From CAZISM01 sp964541895 (GTDB lineage Bacteria; Zhuqueibacterota; Zhuqueibacteria; Residuimicrobiales; Residuimicrobiaceae), in assembly GCA_964541895.1 (NCBI GenBank), contig CAZISM010000006.1, positions 1 through 64,000 on the forward strand: a stretch of DNA of 64,000 nt, read 5' to 3'. This document shows positions 1 to 9,120 of this stretch, one piece after another. The position numbers were made by a program, and so were the translations under genes. The number at the start of each line of letters is the position of its first letter. Within the stretch, counting starts at the first letter, position 1. A model generated the notes under the pieces. The model saw nothing but the letters and a program-made list of their open reading frames with translations. It made no database searches and was not told where the DNA came from.

Positions 1-279
1 ATCTTTTTCGGCGGCGATCTCAACACCACGCTGCGTCTGGGCGCCGCCGTGTTCGATGAGCGTCAGCAATCCGCTCTGCCCTATGTGGAGGAGAGCGGGG
101 TGACCGACATTCTGCCGGCCGGCTGGGCGCCGTACGGCCACGCCATATTTATCATTAAGGATGTGACGCTGTTTTTCGTGATGCAGAATTTTCTCGCTGC
201 CGATTACACCGTGATGAACGGATATCCCATGCCGCAGCGGCAGTTCCGCTGGGGGTTTGTGTGGAATTTCTTCGATTGA
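1..279 (+). CDS. C-terminal part of an outer-membrane beta-barrel protein (probably TonB-dependent receptor)
   Basis: The frame is open from the first base to a TGA at 277-279, so only the last 92 codons of a longer gene are visible. The tail has alternating aromatic and polar residues, a GYPMPQR turn and a final strand ending RWGFVWNFFD. That is the usual end of TonB-dependent receptors: a terminal aromatic-rich strand recognised by the BAM complex. No plug domain is visible, so another large barrel is possible. The gene lies just upstream of a B12-regulated receptor, but a separate promoter and riboswitch lie between them, so the two are probably not co-regulated. Confidence 0.6.
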   Translation: MFFGGDLNTTLRLGAAVFDERQQSALPYVEESGVTDILPAGWAPYGHAIFIIKDVTLFFVMQNFLAADYTVMNGYPMPQRQFRWGFVWNFFD

Positions 280-291
280 GATGATTTTTAC

Positions 292-320
292 TTGCATTCC
301 TTGCTGCAATAGATTATATT
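292..320 (+). promoter_or_regulatory. Sigma70-like promoter of the cobalamin riboswitch transcript
   Basis: A -35 box TTGCAT (292-297) and a -10 box TATATT (315-320) are separated by exactly 17 bp, just upstream of the riboswitch aptamer. The same -35 hexamer with the same spacing precedes purL. Transcription would begin near 327, leaving the whole aptamer in the leader. Confidence 0.6.
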
Positions 321-340
321 AAAACGTTCTTTCATAGCAT

Positions 341-494
341 ACCTTTGGTTCCATGCGGATGAAAAGGGAAGACGGTGCAAATCCGTCGCAGCCCCGCTAC
401 TGTAATGGACTACGAAAGCCGCCAGGTACAGCCACTGGGAAACCGGGAAGGCGCGGTGAGTAGGTTTGATGTCCAAAGCCAGGAGACCTGCCAT
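341..494 (+). ncRNA. Cobalamin (B12) riboswitch aptamer
   Basis: The segment contains the conserved cobalamin-aptamer blocks in order: a GGTTCC-type P3 start, GATGAAAAGGGAA, GGTGCAAATCC, GCAGCCCCCGC-like sequence (here GCAGCCCCGC) followed by TACTGTAA, GCCACTGGGAAACCGGGAAGG-like sequence, and the B12 box AGCCAGGAGACCTGCC at 477-492. These are the core elements of the adenosylcobalamin riboswitch family. An intrinsic terminator follows at 548-575, so control is probably by premature termination when cobalamin is bound. The regulated gene is the BtuB-like receptor at 704. Confidence 0.96.
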
Positions 495-547
495 AGGAGG
501 TTACAGCATACCTTCGCGGGTGAGGTGTTTCTACAATGGCATTCTCT

Positions 548-576
548 CCCCAACGCGTTCAGGTTGGGGTTTTTTG
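548..576 (+). terminator. Intrinsic terminator of the riboswitch expression platform
   Basis: The stem CCCCAAC (548-554) pairs with GTTGGGG (563-569) around an 8-nt loop and is followed at once by six T residues (570-575). It sits about 55 nt after the B12 box and 130 nt before the receptor start codon. This is the expected arrangement for a transcription-attenuating riboswitch. Confidence 0.9.
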
Positions 577-703
577 TTTGTGCTCTCCCCGCAGGCGGTT
601 GCCTTCTCCCGACAGCTCATTCCGTCACCTCTGGTAGCTCCGGACCAAAATCGGTCCGAACACGTATCTGAGTCGGTATCTCGTTTCTATTCGGTTTTTT
701 TCA

Positions 704-2887
704 ATGACAATCAAACATACAACTCTGTGTGTGATCTTGGGTCTGGCTGTGTCGTTACGGGCGCAATCAGCCAGCAAAATCGAAGGTCAGGTTTACGACA
801 GCCGCAATGGCTCGGCGCTGGCCGGTGTGCAAATCACCGTGCTGGGTTCCGCGGTCGGCACCGTAAGCGATGCACAGGGCTTTTTTCGCCTGCACAACCT
901 GCTGGTGGGGGAGTACACGCTGGAGGCCGGGTGCATCGGTTACGAGACGCAACGGCTGGCGAACGTGGCGGTCCTGTATGACCGGCCGGCGCGCATCACC
1001 TTCCGCCTGACGCCCCGGCTCATCGAGATGCCCGCGCTGGATGTGGTTGCAGACCATGTAACAGGAACAGGCGAACAGGCCACTACGGTGATTGACCAAT
1101 CAGTCATCCGTCGGGCCAACGCCCAGGATCTCGGCGAGCTGCTGCAAAGCACCTGCGGCGTCGAGATCCAGAACACCGGCACCTCCAAGTCGATCAGCAT
1201 TCGCGGCAGCCAGGCCAGCCAGGTGCTGGTTCTGCTGGACGGGGTTCGGCTGGGCAACGGTGCCAGCGACGTGGTTGATCTGGGCAGCGTGCCTGTTTCC
1301 ATCATCGACCGGATTGAAATTTATAAAGGCGCGCGCTCGAGCTCTTTTGGCGCCAACGCCATCGCCGGCGTGGTGCATATCATCACCAAACAGGTGCACA
1401 ATAACCGATGGACCGCATCTGCGCAGCACTCGTCCCTCGGCGGTCTCGACGTGACCTCCTCCATCATGCAAAAACAGCGGGCCTGGGAATACCTGCTCTC
1501 CTACGAGCGCAGCCAGGATCGCAACCAGTATGATTACAGCTATGCCGTGGGCGAGGAGCAGGTGAGCGACCAGCGCCGTAATGCCGACGTCCGGCAACAG
1601 CATTTCTTCGGCCGTGCCGGCTGGGAGAGCGCGGAGAACCGGATTTCTCTGACCGGACAACTGGCCGCCACAGAACACGGTCTCCCGGGTGCTGTGTACA
1701 GCTGGACGCCCTATGCCCGCAGCCGCAGCCAACGGTCCATGCTGCTGCTCTCCCTGGAGAGGAAAAAACGTTCATACGCATGGACCTCCCGCCACTCGTT
1801 CAGCAATGACGTTACCGACTATAAGAACATCTATGGCAATGTCCCGCTGCGCTATCGGATGGTGCCCCCCTACTGGAACGAGCACACCTTCACGCAGGTG
1901 CAGAACACCCTCGAGTACAGCCGTTTCTTTTCATCCGCCATGTCGACCCGTTTCGGTGTTGAATGGAACCGGCTGGCGTTTCAGGATCAGGATCGGCTTT
2001 TCGACGACATGTCTGCGATCGGCCGGGCGGAAGCGCGAAACGGCGGTCTGTACGGCCGTTTTTCCCAGGAGCTGTCGCTGGCGCACCACCTTCGCTTCGA
2101 GTGGCAACCCTCGCTGCGACTGGATATGGCGCGCACGCGCCATGAAACGGTCGAGCGTTGGGACCAGGTGTGGAGTCCGGGAATGAGCTCGCGGTTGCGG
2201 ATTCCGTGGCATGCGGAGTGGACGCTGTCTGCGAACTGGAATCACGGGTTTCGTTTGCCCACCTTTGCCGATCTGTTTTATCAGCAGTACCGGGTGCGCG
2301 GCAACCCCGATCTGTTGCCGGAGCGCAGCCGGCAATACGAACTGGCCCTGGAGATGTTGACCGCCGGCCACCTGGTGCGATTCAGCCATTTTTCCAACCG
2401 CGTGCAGGACCTCATCATCTGGCGCATGGGTTCGTTCGCCACCTTTTCGCCGGTGAATGTGGACGCCCTTTTGGCCGGCGAAGAGGTGGAATGGACCTGG
2501 ATGGCGATGCAGCGCCTGCAGCTTTCTCTGGCGTATGCTCATCTGGACAGTCGCAATCTGAGCGGAGAACGGACCACCGACGGCAAACAATTGCCGTATC
2601 GGCCCGAGCACACTCTGAAAGCGAACCTGCTCTGGCAATGGCGCACCGTGAGCGTCGAGTACAACGGGCGCTGGGCGGGCACACGATATATCACCGAAGC
2701 CAATACCGCGGCCCTGGATGGTTTTTTGCTCCATGATGTGACAGCGACGACGACGGTGCCGGCGCTGGGCCTGGAGCACTCGTTTAAAGTTTCCTGTTTA
2801 AATCTTACCGATACGCCCTACCAATTATTGGAGAATGCACCACTTCCCGGCCGGGAATGGCGCGTGTCGTGGCAGATTGTGTTCTGA
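704..2887 (+). CDS. btuB: TonB-dependent vitamin B12 receptor, BtuB-like
   Basis: This 727-residue protein imports cobalamin or related corrinoids across the outer membrane using TonB energy. A signal peptide covers roughly residues 1-22. A carboxypeptidase-regulatory-like domain follows (about 25-110, GQVYDSRNGSALAGVQ). The plug domain covers about 125-230, with SISIRGSQASQVLVLLDGVRL and RIEIYKGARSSSFGANAIAGVVHIITK. The remainder is a 22-strand-type barrel. The N-terminal extension is typical of Bacteroidetes-like receptors and absent from the E. coli protein. Substrate assignment rests mainly on the cobalamin riboswitch directly upstream. The start has no clear Shine-Dalgarno sequence, but the signal peptide begins at this ATG. 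A small hairpin (641-658) lies in the leader. Confidence 0.9.
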   Translation: MTIKHTTLCVILGLAVSLRAQSASKIEGQVYDSRNGSALAGVQITVLGSAVGTVSDAQGFFRLHNLLVGEYTLEAGCIGYETQRLANVAVLYDRPARITFRLTPRLIEMPALDVVADHVTGTGEQATTVIDQSVIRRANAQDLGELLQSTCGVEIQNTGTSKSISIRGSQASQVLVLLDGVRLGNGASDVVDLGSVPVSIIDRIEIYKGARSSSFGANAIAGVVHIITKQVHNNRWTASAQHSSLGGLDVTSSIMQKQRAWEYLLSYERSQDRNQYDYSYAVGEEQVSDQRRNADVRQQHFFGRAGWESAENRISLTGQLAATEHGLPGAVYSWTPYARSRSQRSMLLLSLERKKRSYAWTSRHSFSNDVTDYKNIYGNVPLRYRMVPPYWNEHTFTQVQNTLEYSRFFSSAMSTRFGVEWNRLAFQDQDRLFDDMSAIGRAEARNGGLYGRFSQELSLAHHLRFEWQPSLRLDMARTRHETVERWDQVWSPGMSSRLRIPWHAEWTLSANWNHGFRLPTFADLFYQQYRVRGNPDLLPERSRQYELALEMLTAGHLVRFSHFSNRVQDLIIWRMGSFATFSPVNVDALLAGEEVEWTWMAMQRLQLSLAYAHLDSRNLSGERTTDGKQLPYRPEHTLKANLLWQWRTVSVEYNGRWAGTRYITEANTAALDGFLLHDVTATTTVPALGLEHSFKVSCLNLTDTPYQLLENAPLPGREWRVSWQIVF

Positions 2888-3037
2888 TAGATAGCGGGTC
2901 GTTGATGGTCCGGACGATCGAACGGTCACGCTGAATTCTCAACCCCCAAATTCTGATCACACCGCTGTATTCCGGCAGAAATCATGCCGGATGAGAGGGA
3001 GTGGTATGTACCCGAGACCGTAAAGGAAGAACCGAAA

Positions 3038-4924
3038 ATGAAAAAACTGTGTGTAATAGTGATGGTGGCATGGGTGGGCGTGGTGGCGGCGGACGATTTT
3101 CCCCGCACCCTGTTTGTGGAAAATAATCTGGCGCGGACCGTATCGATGATGAACCTGGAAACCGGCGCCATCAGCAACAATGTCCTGCAGACAGGGCAGG
3201 TGCCGAATCAGATCCTGGCATATCGCGATCAGCTGCTGGTGCTCAACAGTGTTCCCGCCGAGATCATGGTCTTTCAGGCGGCAACCCGGCAGCTCACAGC
3301 ACGCATCGTTCTGCCCGAGGGCTCCAATCCCTATAGCATGGCCATGGTGGGATCGAATCGACTCTATGTGACGCTCCTGGTGGCCGATGCCGTGGCTGTG
3401 GTGGATGTGAAGGAAAAACGACTGCTCAGACTGATCGAGTGCGGCAAAGCGCCGCAGGATATTATGGTGGACGGCGATCGCGCCATCGTGACCAACACCG
3501 GCGGCTATCCTGCCTATATCGCCTCCACGGTCGCTTTCATCAACACCCGCAACGATTCTGTGCTGACCCGGCTGGCGGTGCCGACCAATCCGCAGGCCGT
3601 CTGCAAGGGACCGGATTGGAACTATTATGTGCTCTGTTCCGGCATCTGGGGCAAAGGCGGAGGAGAGCTGGTGTCCATCAATCCCTATGGGCCGCCGGAT
3701 TATAGCTCACCGGTGGTGGTGGACACCTTTCAGGTCGGCGGTTTTCCCGGCGATGTGGTCGTTCTGAGCAACGGCGCCGCTTATATCAGCGACTGGGGCG
3801 ATATGTCCGGCGGATTTTTATACAAAGTGAATGTGTATAGCGGTCAGGTTGAGCACGACGCCAAAAATCCGATCCGCGTCGGCCGCGGCGCCATGCGACT
3901 GTTCCTGGACAAGCGGCGAAGCGAGCTCTATATCAGCGCCTTTGATCAGGATGTGGTGCAAAAGTTCGACACCGCCACCGATAAAGTAGCGGCGACCTAT
4001 CCCATGGGCGATGGCTCCCAGGACATGGCGATAGTGGAAAGGATAGAGGCCTTGGATCCCTGGGCCGATGAGGTGGTGGCGTTCCATCCCGGACAACCCT
4101 GGAACAAATCCGGCTATGATTTTTTTCCGGACAATGTGCTTGGTCCGCCTGATCCGGATCAGGGCATCAACAGCAGCCACTCCAGCAACAATCCGGCCGA
4201 GATCCTCTCCCTCGGTCATGGCGGCGATATCACGCTCGCCTTCACCGATAATGTCATTGTCGATGGGCCGGGCCCCGATTTTATCGTGTTTGAGAATGTG
4301 TTTATGAACCTGTGGACCGGCCAGCCCTTCATGGAGACGGCGCGCCTGGAGGTGAGTCAGGACGGGATAAAGTTTGTGGCCTTTCCCTTTGACACGCTGA
4401 CGCAAACCGGCCTGGCCGGCGTGCACCCAGTCAAGTCGACGCTGACGCCGACCAGCCCGGAGTCATCCGGCGCCGATGCGTTTGACCTGGCCACCGTGGG
4501 CCTGCCCTGGATTCGTTACGTGCGCCTGATCGATACCGGCGATCTCTGGCAGGAAGGACCCTACAATGGCGACTTTGATCTTGATGCCGTAGTCGCGGTC
4601 AACAGCAGAACGGACGTCGACGCGGCGGCGCCGGTCGTACCGCTGCGCCATTTTCGACTGACACAGAATTATCCGAACCCGTTTAACGGGCAGACCAGTT
4701 TGCAGTTTGAAATTACGCAGACCACGGCGATGGAGCTGTCGGTCTATGGCAGAGATGGTCGATGGGTGACAACCCTTAAGAGAGGGACCTGCATGCCAGG
4801 TCATTATACGGTCAGCTGGGATGGCAGAAACAGCAACGGCGAGGTTGTGAGCAGCGGCGTGTTTTGGGCGGTGTTTAAGGCCGGCAACGCCATGCAAGCG
4901 CAAAAAATGATCCTGGTGAAATAG
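3038..4924 (+). CDS. Secreted YVTN-type beta-propeller surface protein with T9SS-like C-terminal domain; candidate BtuG-like B12 binder
   Basis: The 628-residue protein starts at the ATG at 3038, chosen because it begins a signal peptide (MKKLCVIVMVAWVGVVAA) and follows AAGGAAGA. Residues about 20-335 form repeated beta-propeller blades of the YncE/YVTN type. A second domain (about 340-520, ending FDLDAVVAV) has the pattern VLGPPDPDQ...GPDFIVFEN. The last ~85 residues (from NYPNPFN) form a FlgD/Por-secretion sorting domain. It is 150 bp downstream of the riboswitch-controlled receptor, with no terminator seen. In Bacteroides, BtuB partners with BtuG, a surface beta-propeller that binds cobalamin tightly. 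A similar role here is inference from context and fold; ligand residues cannot be checked. Confidence 0.75.
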   Translation: MKKLCVIVMVAWVGVVAADDFPRTLFVENNLARTVSMMNLETGAISNNVLQTGQVPNQILAYRDQLLVLNSVPAEIMVFQAATRQLTARIVLPEGSNPYSMAMVGSNRLYVTLLVADAVAVVDVKEKRLLRLIECGKAPQDIMVDGDRAIVTNTGGYPAYIASTVAFINTRNDSVLTRLAVPTNPQAVCKGPDWNYYVLCSGIWGKGGGELVSINPYGPPDYSSPVVVDTFQVGGFPGDVVVLSNGAAYISDWGDMSGGFLYKVNVYSGQVEHDAKNPIRVGRGAMRLFLDKRRSELYISAFDQDVVQKFDTATDKVAATYPMGDGSQDMAIVERIEALDPWADEVVAFHPGQPWNKSGYDFFPDNVLGPPDPDQGINSSHSSNNPAEILSLGHGGDITLAFTDNVIVDGPGPDFIVFENVFMNLWTGQPFMETARLEVSQDGIKFVAFPFDTLTQTGLAGVHPVKSTLTPTSPESSGADAFDLATVGLPWIRYVRLIDTGDLWQEGPYNGDFDLDAVVAVNSRTDVDAAAPVVPLRHFRLTQNYPNPFNGQTSLQFEITQTTAMELSVYGRDGRWVTTLKRGTCMPGHYTVSWDGRNSNGEVVSSGVFWAVFKAGNAMQAQKMILVK

Positions 4925-4944
4925 TCGCGGCCGCGCCCGTTCTG

Positions 4945-5970
4945 TTACTCGGTTTTCAGAATGGGTACCATGAGACGCTCCAGGTCCACCAGAGCCATAT
5001 TAATGTTATTGAACAGGTCAAAGGAGCCGGGATCGCCGACGATCTGGGCATAGCCGACGATGCGGCTGGTGGCATCGCTGCGATCCTTGATCGTCACTTT
5101 GCGTTCGCCGCGGGACGCCGCTTCCAGCACATAGATGTTGCCATCGATTTTACCCAGGTAAAAGCCAACGTGGGTGATGCCTTTGTAGCGACGTTTCTGA
5201 AAGCGGGTTTTCCAGTTGAAAAATACCAGGTCGCCGGGCTGAGGCTCTTCAGCGCCTTTGCGCAAAAAGAGTCCCATCTGCCCGCCCTCGGCATAGCGGT
5301 ACTGCATGGCGGCGGTACGGTTAAACACCTTTTCCACCAGTCCGGCATGCAGCATGGACAGACGGGTGAACATGCCGCAATCGATAAATTTTATGCCGCT
5401 GCCGCCGAGGCGGTAGCGCAATCCCAGAAATTTCACCGCTTCGTTCAGCACCTGTGCCACCAGGCTCCTGGGCTGTTCCGGAAGCTTCCAGCCGTTTTCC
5501 AGCGCCAGCAACTGATGTGCGGTCGTGTTATCAACGTGCGTGCCATCCTGTCCCAGATCGTGCACCAGCTTGAACAGCATGATGGACATGCTGGTAGCGG
5601 TGTCGAACTCGCCGTTGACTTTGAGCGGCAAGTGTTTGTTCCAGCTCAGCAATAACGTTTGCAGACGGGAGATTGGACCTTTTTTCATTTGATCTCTCTG
5701 GCCTTCCCGCAGGCCGAGATACGGCTCCAGGGCCGTTGAATCCGGGCCGGCTATTGCCGGCAGCGTGATTTTTAAATGGGATTGATAGCGAACATGTTCA
5801 AGAACATCATCGATAAAGCATGGCAGGCTGACGGATGAAGAACCGGCCGCTCTGGAGGGGGCAAAAAGCAGCCAAAGCATCAAAGCAGATAATAAAAGAA
5901 ATTTTGAAAAATTTCGTATGCAGATCCGTTGCCGATGTATAGTATGGCCCTGTCGCTGAAGTTTCTGCAA
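4945..5970 (-). CDS. NlpC/P60-family cell-wall hydrolase, exported
   Basis: The 341-residue protein probably cleaves peptide stems of peptidoglycan in the periplasm. A hydrophobic segment at residues ~24-41 (FLLLSALMLWLLFAPSRA) acts as signal peptide. The middle (about 65-150) resembles a peptidoglycan-binding helical domain. The C-terminal half is NlpC/P60: the catalytic Cys lies in FIDCGMFTRL and the His in ITHVGFYLG. The start is a TTG at 5970, supported by GGAGG at 5978-5982 seven bases upstream; the next in-frame Met is inside the signal peptide. It converges with the propeller gene, with only 20 bp between the stop codons. Confidence 0.85.
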   Translation of the reverse strand: MQKLQRQGHTIHRQRICIRNFSKFLLLSALMLWLLFAPSRAAGSSSVSLPCFIDDVLEHVRYQSHLKITLPAIAGPDSTALEPYLGLREGQRDQMKKGPISRLQTLLLSWNKHLPLKVNGEFDTATSMSIMLFKLVHDLGQDGTHVDNTTAHQLLALENGWKLPEQPRSLVAQVLNEAVKFLGLRYRLGGSGIKFIDCGMFTRLSMLHAGLVEKVFNRTAAMQYRYAEGGQMGLFLRKGAEEPQPGDLVFFNWKTRFQKRRYKGITHVGFYLGKIDGNIYVLEAASRGERKVTIKDRSDATSRIVGYAQIVGDPGSFDLFNNINMALVDLERLMVPILKTE

Positions 5971-6165
5971 AACCCAACCTCCGTTAAAAACAATATTAAT
6001 AGCTAATTATAAAAATCCCCAGGGCCCACAACCGTACTAAATATAAACGGTCAGAAGCAAAAAGTCAAGTTATGAATAGCTGATCTCGTTTGTGGCCGTT
6101 TTTATGCCTGCCGTCACAAAATGGGGGTTGTGATCTGTTACTGGTGGCTGAGGCGGTGATTTCCC

Positions 6166-6194
6166 TTGCATTTACCTGCAAATATATTTAAAAT
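6166..6194 (+). promoter_or_regulatory. Sigma70-like promoter for purL
   Basis: TTGCAT (6166-6171) and TAAAAT (6189-6194) are spaced by 17 bp, and the predicted start of transcription lies about 20 bp before the purL GTG. The rest of the 5971-6220 divergent gap shows no other clear feature. Confidence 0.45.
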
Positions 6195-6220
6195 GTATCA
6201 TGGCTATCTGAGGAGATTTT

Positions 6221-9085
6221 GTGATCACGCGCATTGAACTGGCTTTGCAGGAGCAGTACTTTGATTCGGAAGCGCACGGCATTCTGGCCGGCGCCCGCGA
6301 CCTGGGTATCAGCGGCATCGAGCAGGTGTATCTCTTTCATGTTTATTATTTGCAGGGAGACCTGAGCGCAGCGGACAAGGTACGTATAGCGAAATCGCTT
6401 TTCGCAGACGGTGTGACCCAGGAATTCGCCATCGATCAGCATATCGTCCGAGGTCAGGGGGCCCATTGCTGGTCTGTCGAGATAACCTGGAATCGCGGCG
6501 TGACCGACATGGTGGCGGAAACGGCGCGCAAGGGGCTGCAGGATCTGGGCATTACGACGATCACTGACGCCAAGACGGCAAAACGATATGAATTCCTCGG
6601 TGATCTTGAGGAGGCGGACCGAGAGCTGATCGTGCAGCGGCTGCTGCTGAACAGAGTGGTTCAGCACGTGCTGCAGCCGGGGGAAAAGTTGTTCGTCTCT
6701 ATAGCTGATCCTCCGTTCAACCTGACCCATATCCCTCTCCGCGAGGCTGGCGATGAAGAGCTGCGCACGCTCAGCCGTACCCGTGACCTTTTTTTGAACC
6801 TGGAAGAGATGCGAGCTATTCAGGCGCATTTTCAGCACCTGCAACGCGACCCCACCGACGTGGAACTGGAAATGATCGCCCAGACCTGGTCCGAGCACTG
6901 CAGTCATAAAACATTGACCGGGTTGGTCGAGTTTGACGGCCAGGTGATCGATAACCCCCTGCGTGAGACCATTTTTCGCGCCACCAAAGAGCTGAATAAA
7001 GAGTGGTGCGTCTCCGTTTTCAAGGACAATGCAGGTATTATAAAGTTTGATGAGGTTTATAACATCTGCTTCAAGGTGGAGACGCACAACCATCCTTCGG
7101 CCATGGAGCCTTATGGCGGCGCCAACACCGGCATCGGCGGAGTCATTCGCGATCCACTGGGCACCGGTTTGGGAGCAAAACCGATCATCAACACCGATGT
7201 GTTCTGTTTCGGGCCTGTGGATATGGCGCTGTCGGATCTGCCCAAAGGTGTTCTGCATCCCAAACGGGTGATGCAGGGCGTGGTCGCCGGGGTGCGCGAT
7301 TATGGCAATCGCATGGGTATTCCCACCAGCAACGGCTCGATCTTTTTTGACGAACGCTACCTGGGCAATCCACTGGTCTATTGTGGCAATGTCGGCTTGA
7401 TGCCGGTGGACAAGTGCGACAAGACCGTGGTGGCGGGCGACTATATAGTGGTGATCGGCGGGCGGACTGGCCGCGACGGCATTCACGGAGCGACGGCCTC
7501 TTCGGGCGAGTTGCACACCGAAAGCGAAGAGACCTGGAGCGGCGCCGTACAGATCGGCAACCCCATTGTGGAGAAAAAGCTGGTCGACACGCTGTTGCAG
7601 GCGCGCGATCTCGGCCTTTATCGCGCCATCACCGATTGCGGCGCCGGCGGCCTCTCCTCTGCCATCGGCGAACTGGCCAAATCCACCGGCGCAGAAGTGG
7701 ATCTGGGCAAGGTGCCGCTCAAGTATCATGGCCTGACCTATATGGAAATCTGGATCTCTGAAGCCCAGGAGCGTATGGTCATTTTTGTCCCGCCTGAACG
7801 TGTAGAGGAGACCCTGGCGCTGTTCGCAGGCGAGGATGTCGAAGCGACGGTGATCGGCCGCACGACAAACGATAAAAAAATTCGCTTGACCTATAACGGC
7901 GTGGTCGTCGGCGAGCTGGGTATGGAATTTTTGCACGACGGCATGCCGGCGGTGGTGCGCAAGGCGGTGTGGCAAAAGCCGCACATTGTGGAGCAGGTGC
8001 CCCCGGCGGACCAGCCGCTGAGCGAGATGCTGCACCATATTTTGTCTGCACCCAATATCTGCAGCAAAGAGTGGGTGATCCGGCAGTATGATCATGAAGT
8101 GCAGGCCGGCAGCGTTCTCAAGCCTCTGGTGGGTGTATTGAACGACGGGCCAGGAGACGCCTGTGTCACGCGCCCCCGCCTCGATTCCTGCAAGGCCATC
8201 GTTCTCGCCAACGGACTCAATCCCAAGTATGGCGTGATCGATCCCTATGCTATGGCCGCCTCGTCCATCGACGAAGCGATTCGCAATATCATCGCCGTCG
8301 GCGGTTCCCTGGACCGGATCGCGCTGCTCGATAATTTCTGCTGGGGCAACACCGATAAACCGGATCGTCTCGGCAGCCTGATGATGGCGGCTCAGGCCTG
8401 TTACGATCTGGCCATGGCGTATGAGACGCCGTTTATATCCGGCAAGGACAGTCTCAACAACGAATACAAGACCGAGACCGGCGAGAGCATCGCCATACCG
8501 CCGACGCTGCTCATTTCCGCCATTGCGGTTATGGACGATTGCCGGAAAGCGGTCACCATGGACTTGAAAGAGCCCAACAATCTGATTTATGCGATCGGTA
8601 TGACCCAAAACGAACTGGGCGGCTCTCACTATTTTGATGCCCTTGGCCTGACCAGCGCCAGGGTCCCGCAGGTGGATGCGAAGGCGGCGCGCGCCCTTTA
8701 TAAGGCGCTGCACCGGGCGATGGAGGCCGGGCTGGTACGTTCCTGTCACGACTGTTCCGAAGGCGGACTGGCGGTCGCCCTGGCAGAGATGGCTTTTGCC
8801 GGCGGTCTCGGCATCGCCATCAACCTGAGCCAGGTCCCGCGTGCCGGCGATGTGCTGCGGGATGACGTGATTCTGTTCTCGGAATCCAACAGCCGTTTTA
8901 TCGTCGAAATCACGCCCGGCCGGCAGCAGGCGTTTCTGGAGACCATGCAGGGTCTGCCGGTGGGTTGTTTGGGCAAGATCAAGGTGACGCGACGGCTGGT
9001 GGTAACCGGTTTGCAGCAGGAGGTCATCATCGACTGTGATATCGCCGGACTTAAAGAGTCGTGGCAAAAAACACTGCGCTGGTAA
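6221..9085 (+). CDS. purL: Phosphoribosylformylglycinamidine synthase, synthetase subunit with two fused PurS-like modules
   Basis: The 954-residue enzyme makes FGAM from FGAR, ATP and ammonia in purine synthesis. The catalytic body shows TWSEHCSHKT, the ATP/Mg motif KVETHNHPSAMEPYGGANTG, DCGAGGLSSA and HDCSEGGLAVALAEM. The first ~155 residues contain two tandem copies of a PurS-like unit. Both share a DLGI...GDL.xAD...V.Q pattern (about residues 3-75 and 85-155). PurS is normally a separate small protein. No glutaminase domain is present; PurQ follows 35 bp downstream. The GTG start at 6221 follows GAGGAG at 6210-6215, and earlier in-frame starts are blocked by a TGA. Confidence 0.95.
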   Translation: MITRIELALQEQYFDSEAHGILAGARDLGISGIEQVYLFHVYYLQGDLSAADKVRIAKSLFADGVTQEFAIDQHIVRGQGAHCWSVEITWNRGVTDMVAETARKGLQDLGITTITDAKTAKRYEFLGDLEEADRELIVQRLLLNRVVQHVLQPGEKLFVSIADPPFNLTHIPLREAGDEELRTLSRTRDLFLNLEEMRAIQAHFQHLQRDPTDVELEMIAQTWSEHCSHKTLTGLVEFDGQVIDNPLRETIFRATKELNKEWCVSVFKDNAGIIKFDEVYNICFKVETHNHPSAMEPYGGANTGIGGVIRDPLGTGLGAKPIINTDVFCFGPVDMALSDLPKGVLHPKRVMQGVVAGVRDYGNRMGIPTSNGSIFFDERYLGNPLVYCGNVGLMPVDKCDKTVVAGDYIVVIGGRTGRDGIHGATASSGELHTESEETWSGAVQIGNPIVEKKLVDTLLQARDLGLYRAITDCGAGGLSSAIGELAKSTGAEVDLGKVPLKYHGLTYMEIWISEAQERMVIFVPPERVEETLALFAGEDVEATVIGRTTNDKKIRLTYNGVVVGELGMEFLHDGMPAVVRKAVWQKPHIVEQVPPADQPLSEMLHHILSAPNICSKEWVIRQYDHEVQAGSVLKPLVGVLNDGPGDACVTRPRLDSCKAIVLANGLNPKYGVIDPYAMAASSIDEAIRNIIAVGGSLDRIALLDNFCWGNTDKPDRLGSLMMAAQACYDLAMAYETPFISGKDSLNNEYKTETGESIAIPPTLLISAIAVMDDCRKAVTMDLKEPNNLIYAIGMTQNELGGSHYFDALGLTSARVPQVDAKAARALYKALHRAMEAGLVRSCHDCSEGGLAVALAEMAFAGGLGIAINLSQVPRAGDVLRDDVILFSESNSRFIVEITPGRQQAFLETMQGLPVGCLGKIKVTRRLVVTGLQQEVIIDCDIAGLKESWQKTLRW

Positions 9086-9120
9086 AGGATTGCATTGTCT
9101 AGCTGAATAGGAACAGGTTC

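Noticed and set aside
375..981. Short plus-strand frames in the btuB leader
   Set aside because: They cover the cobalamin aptamer and terminator, whose conserved RNA elements explain the sequence.
6188..9067. A 959-codon open frame opposite purL
   Set aside because: It is the antisense shadow of a well-supported purL; composition is His/Gln/Arg-rich with no family motif, as expected for the reverse complement of a coding frame.
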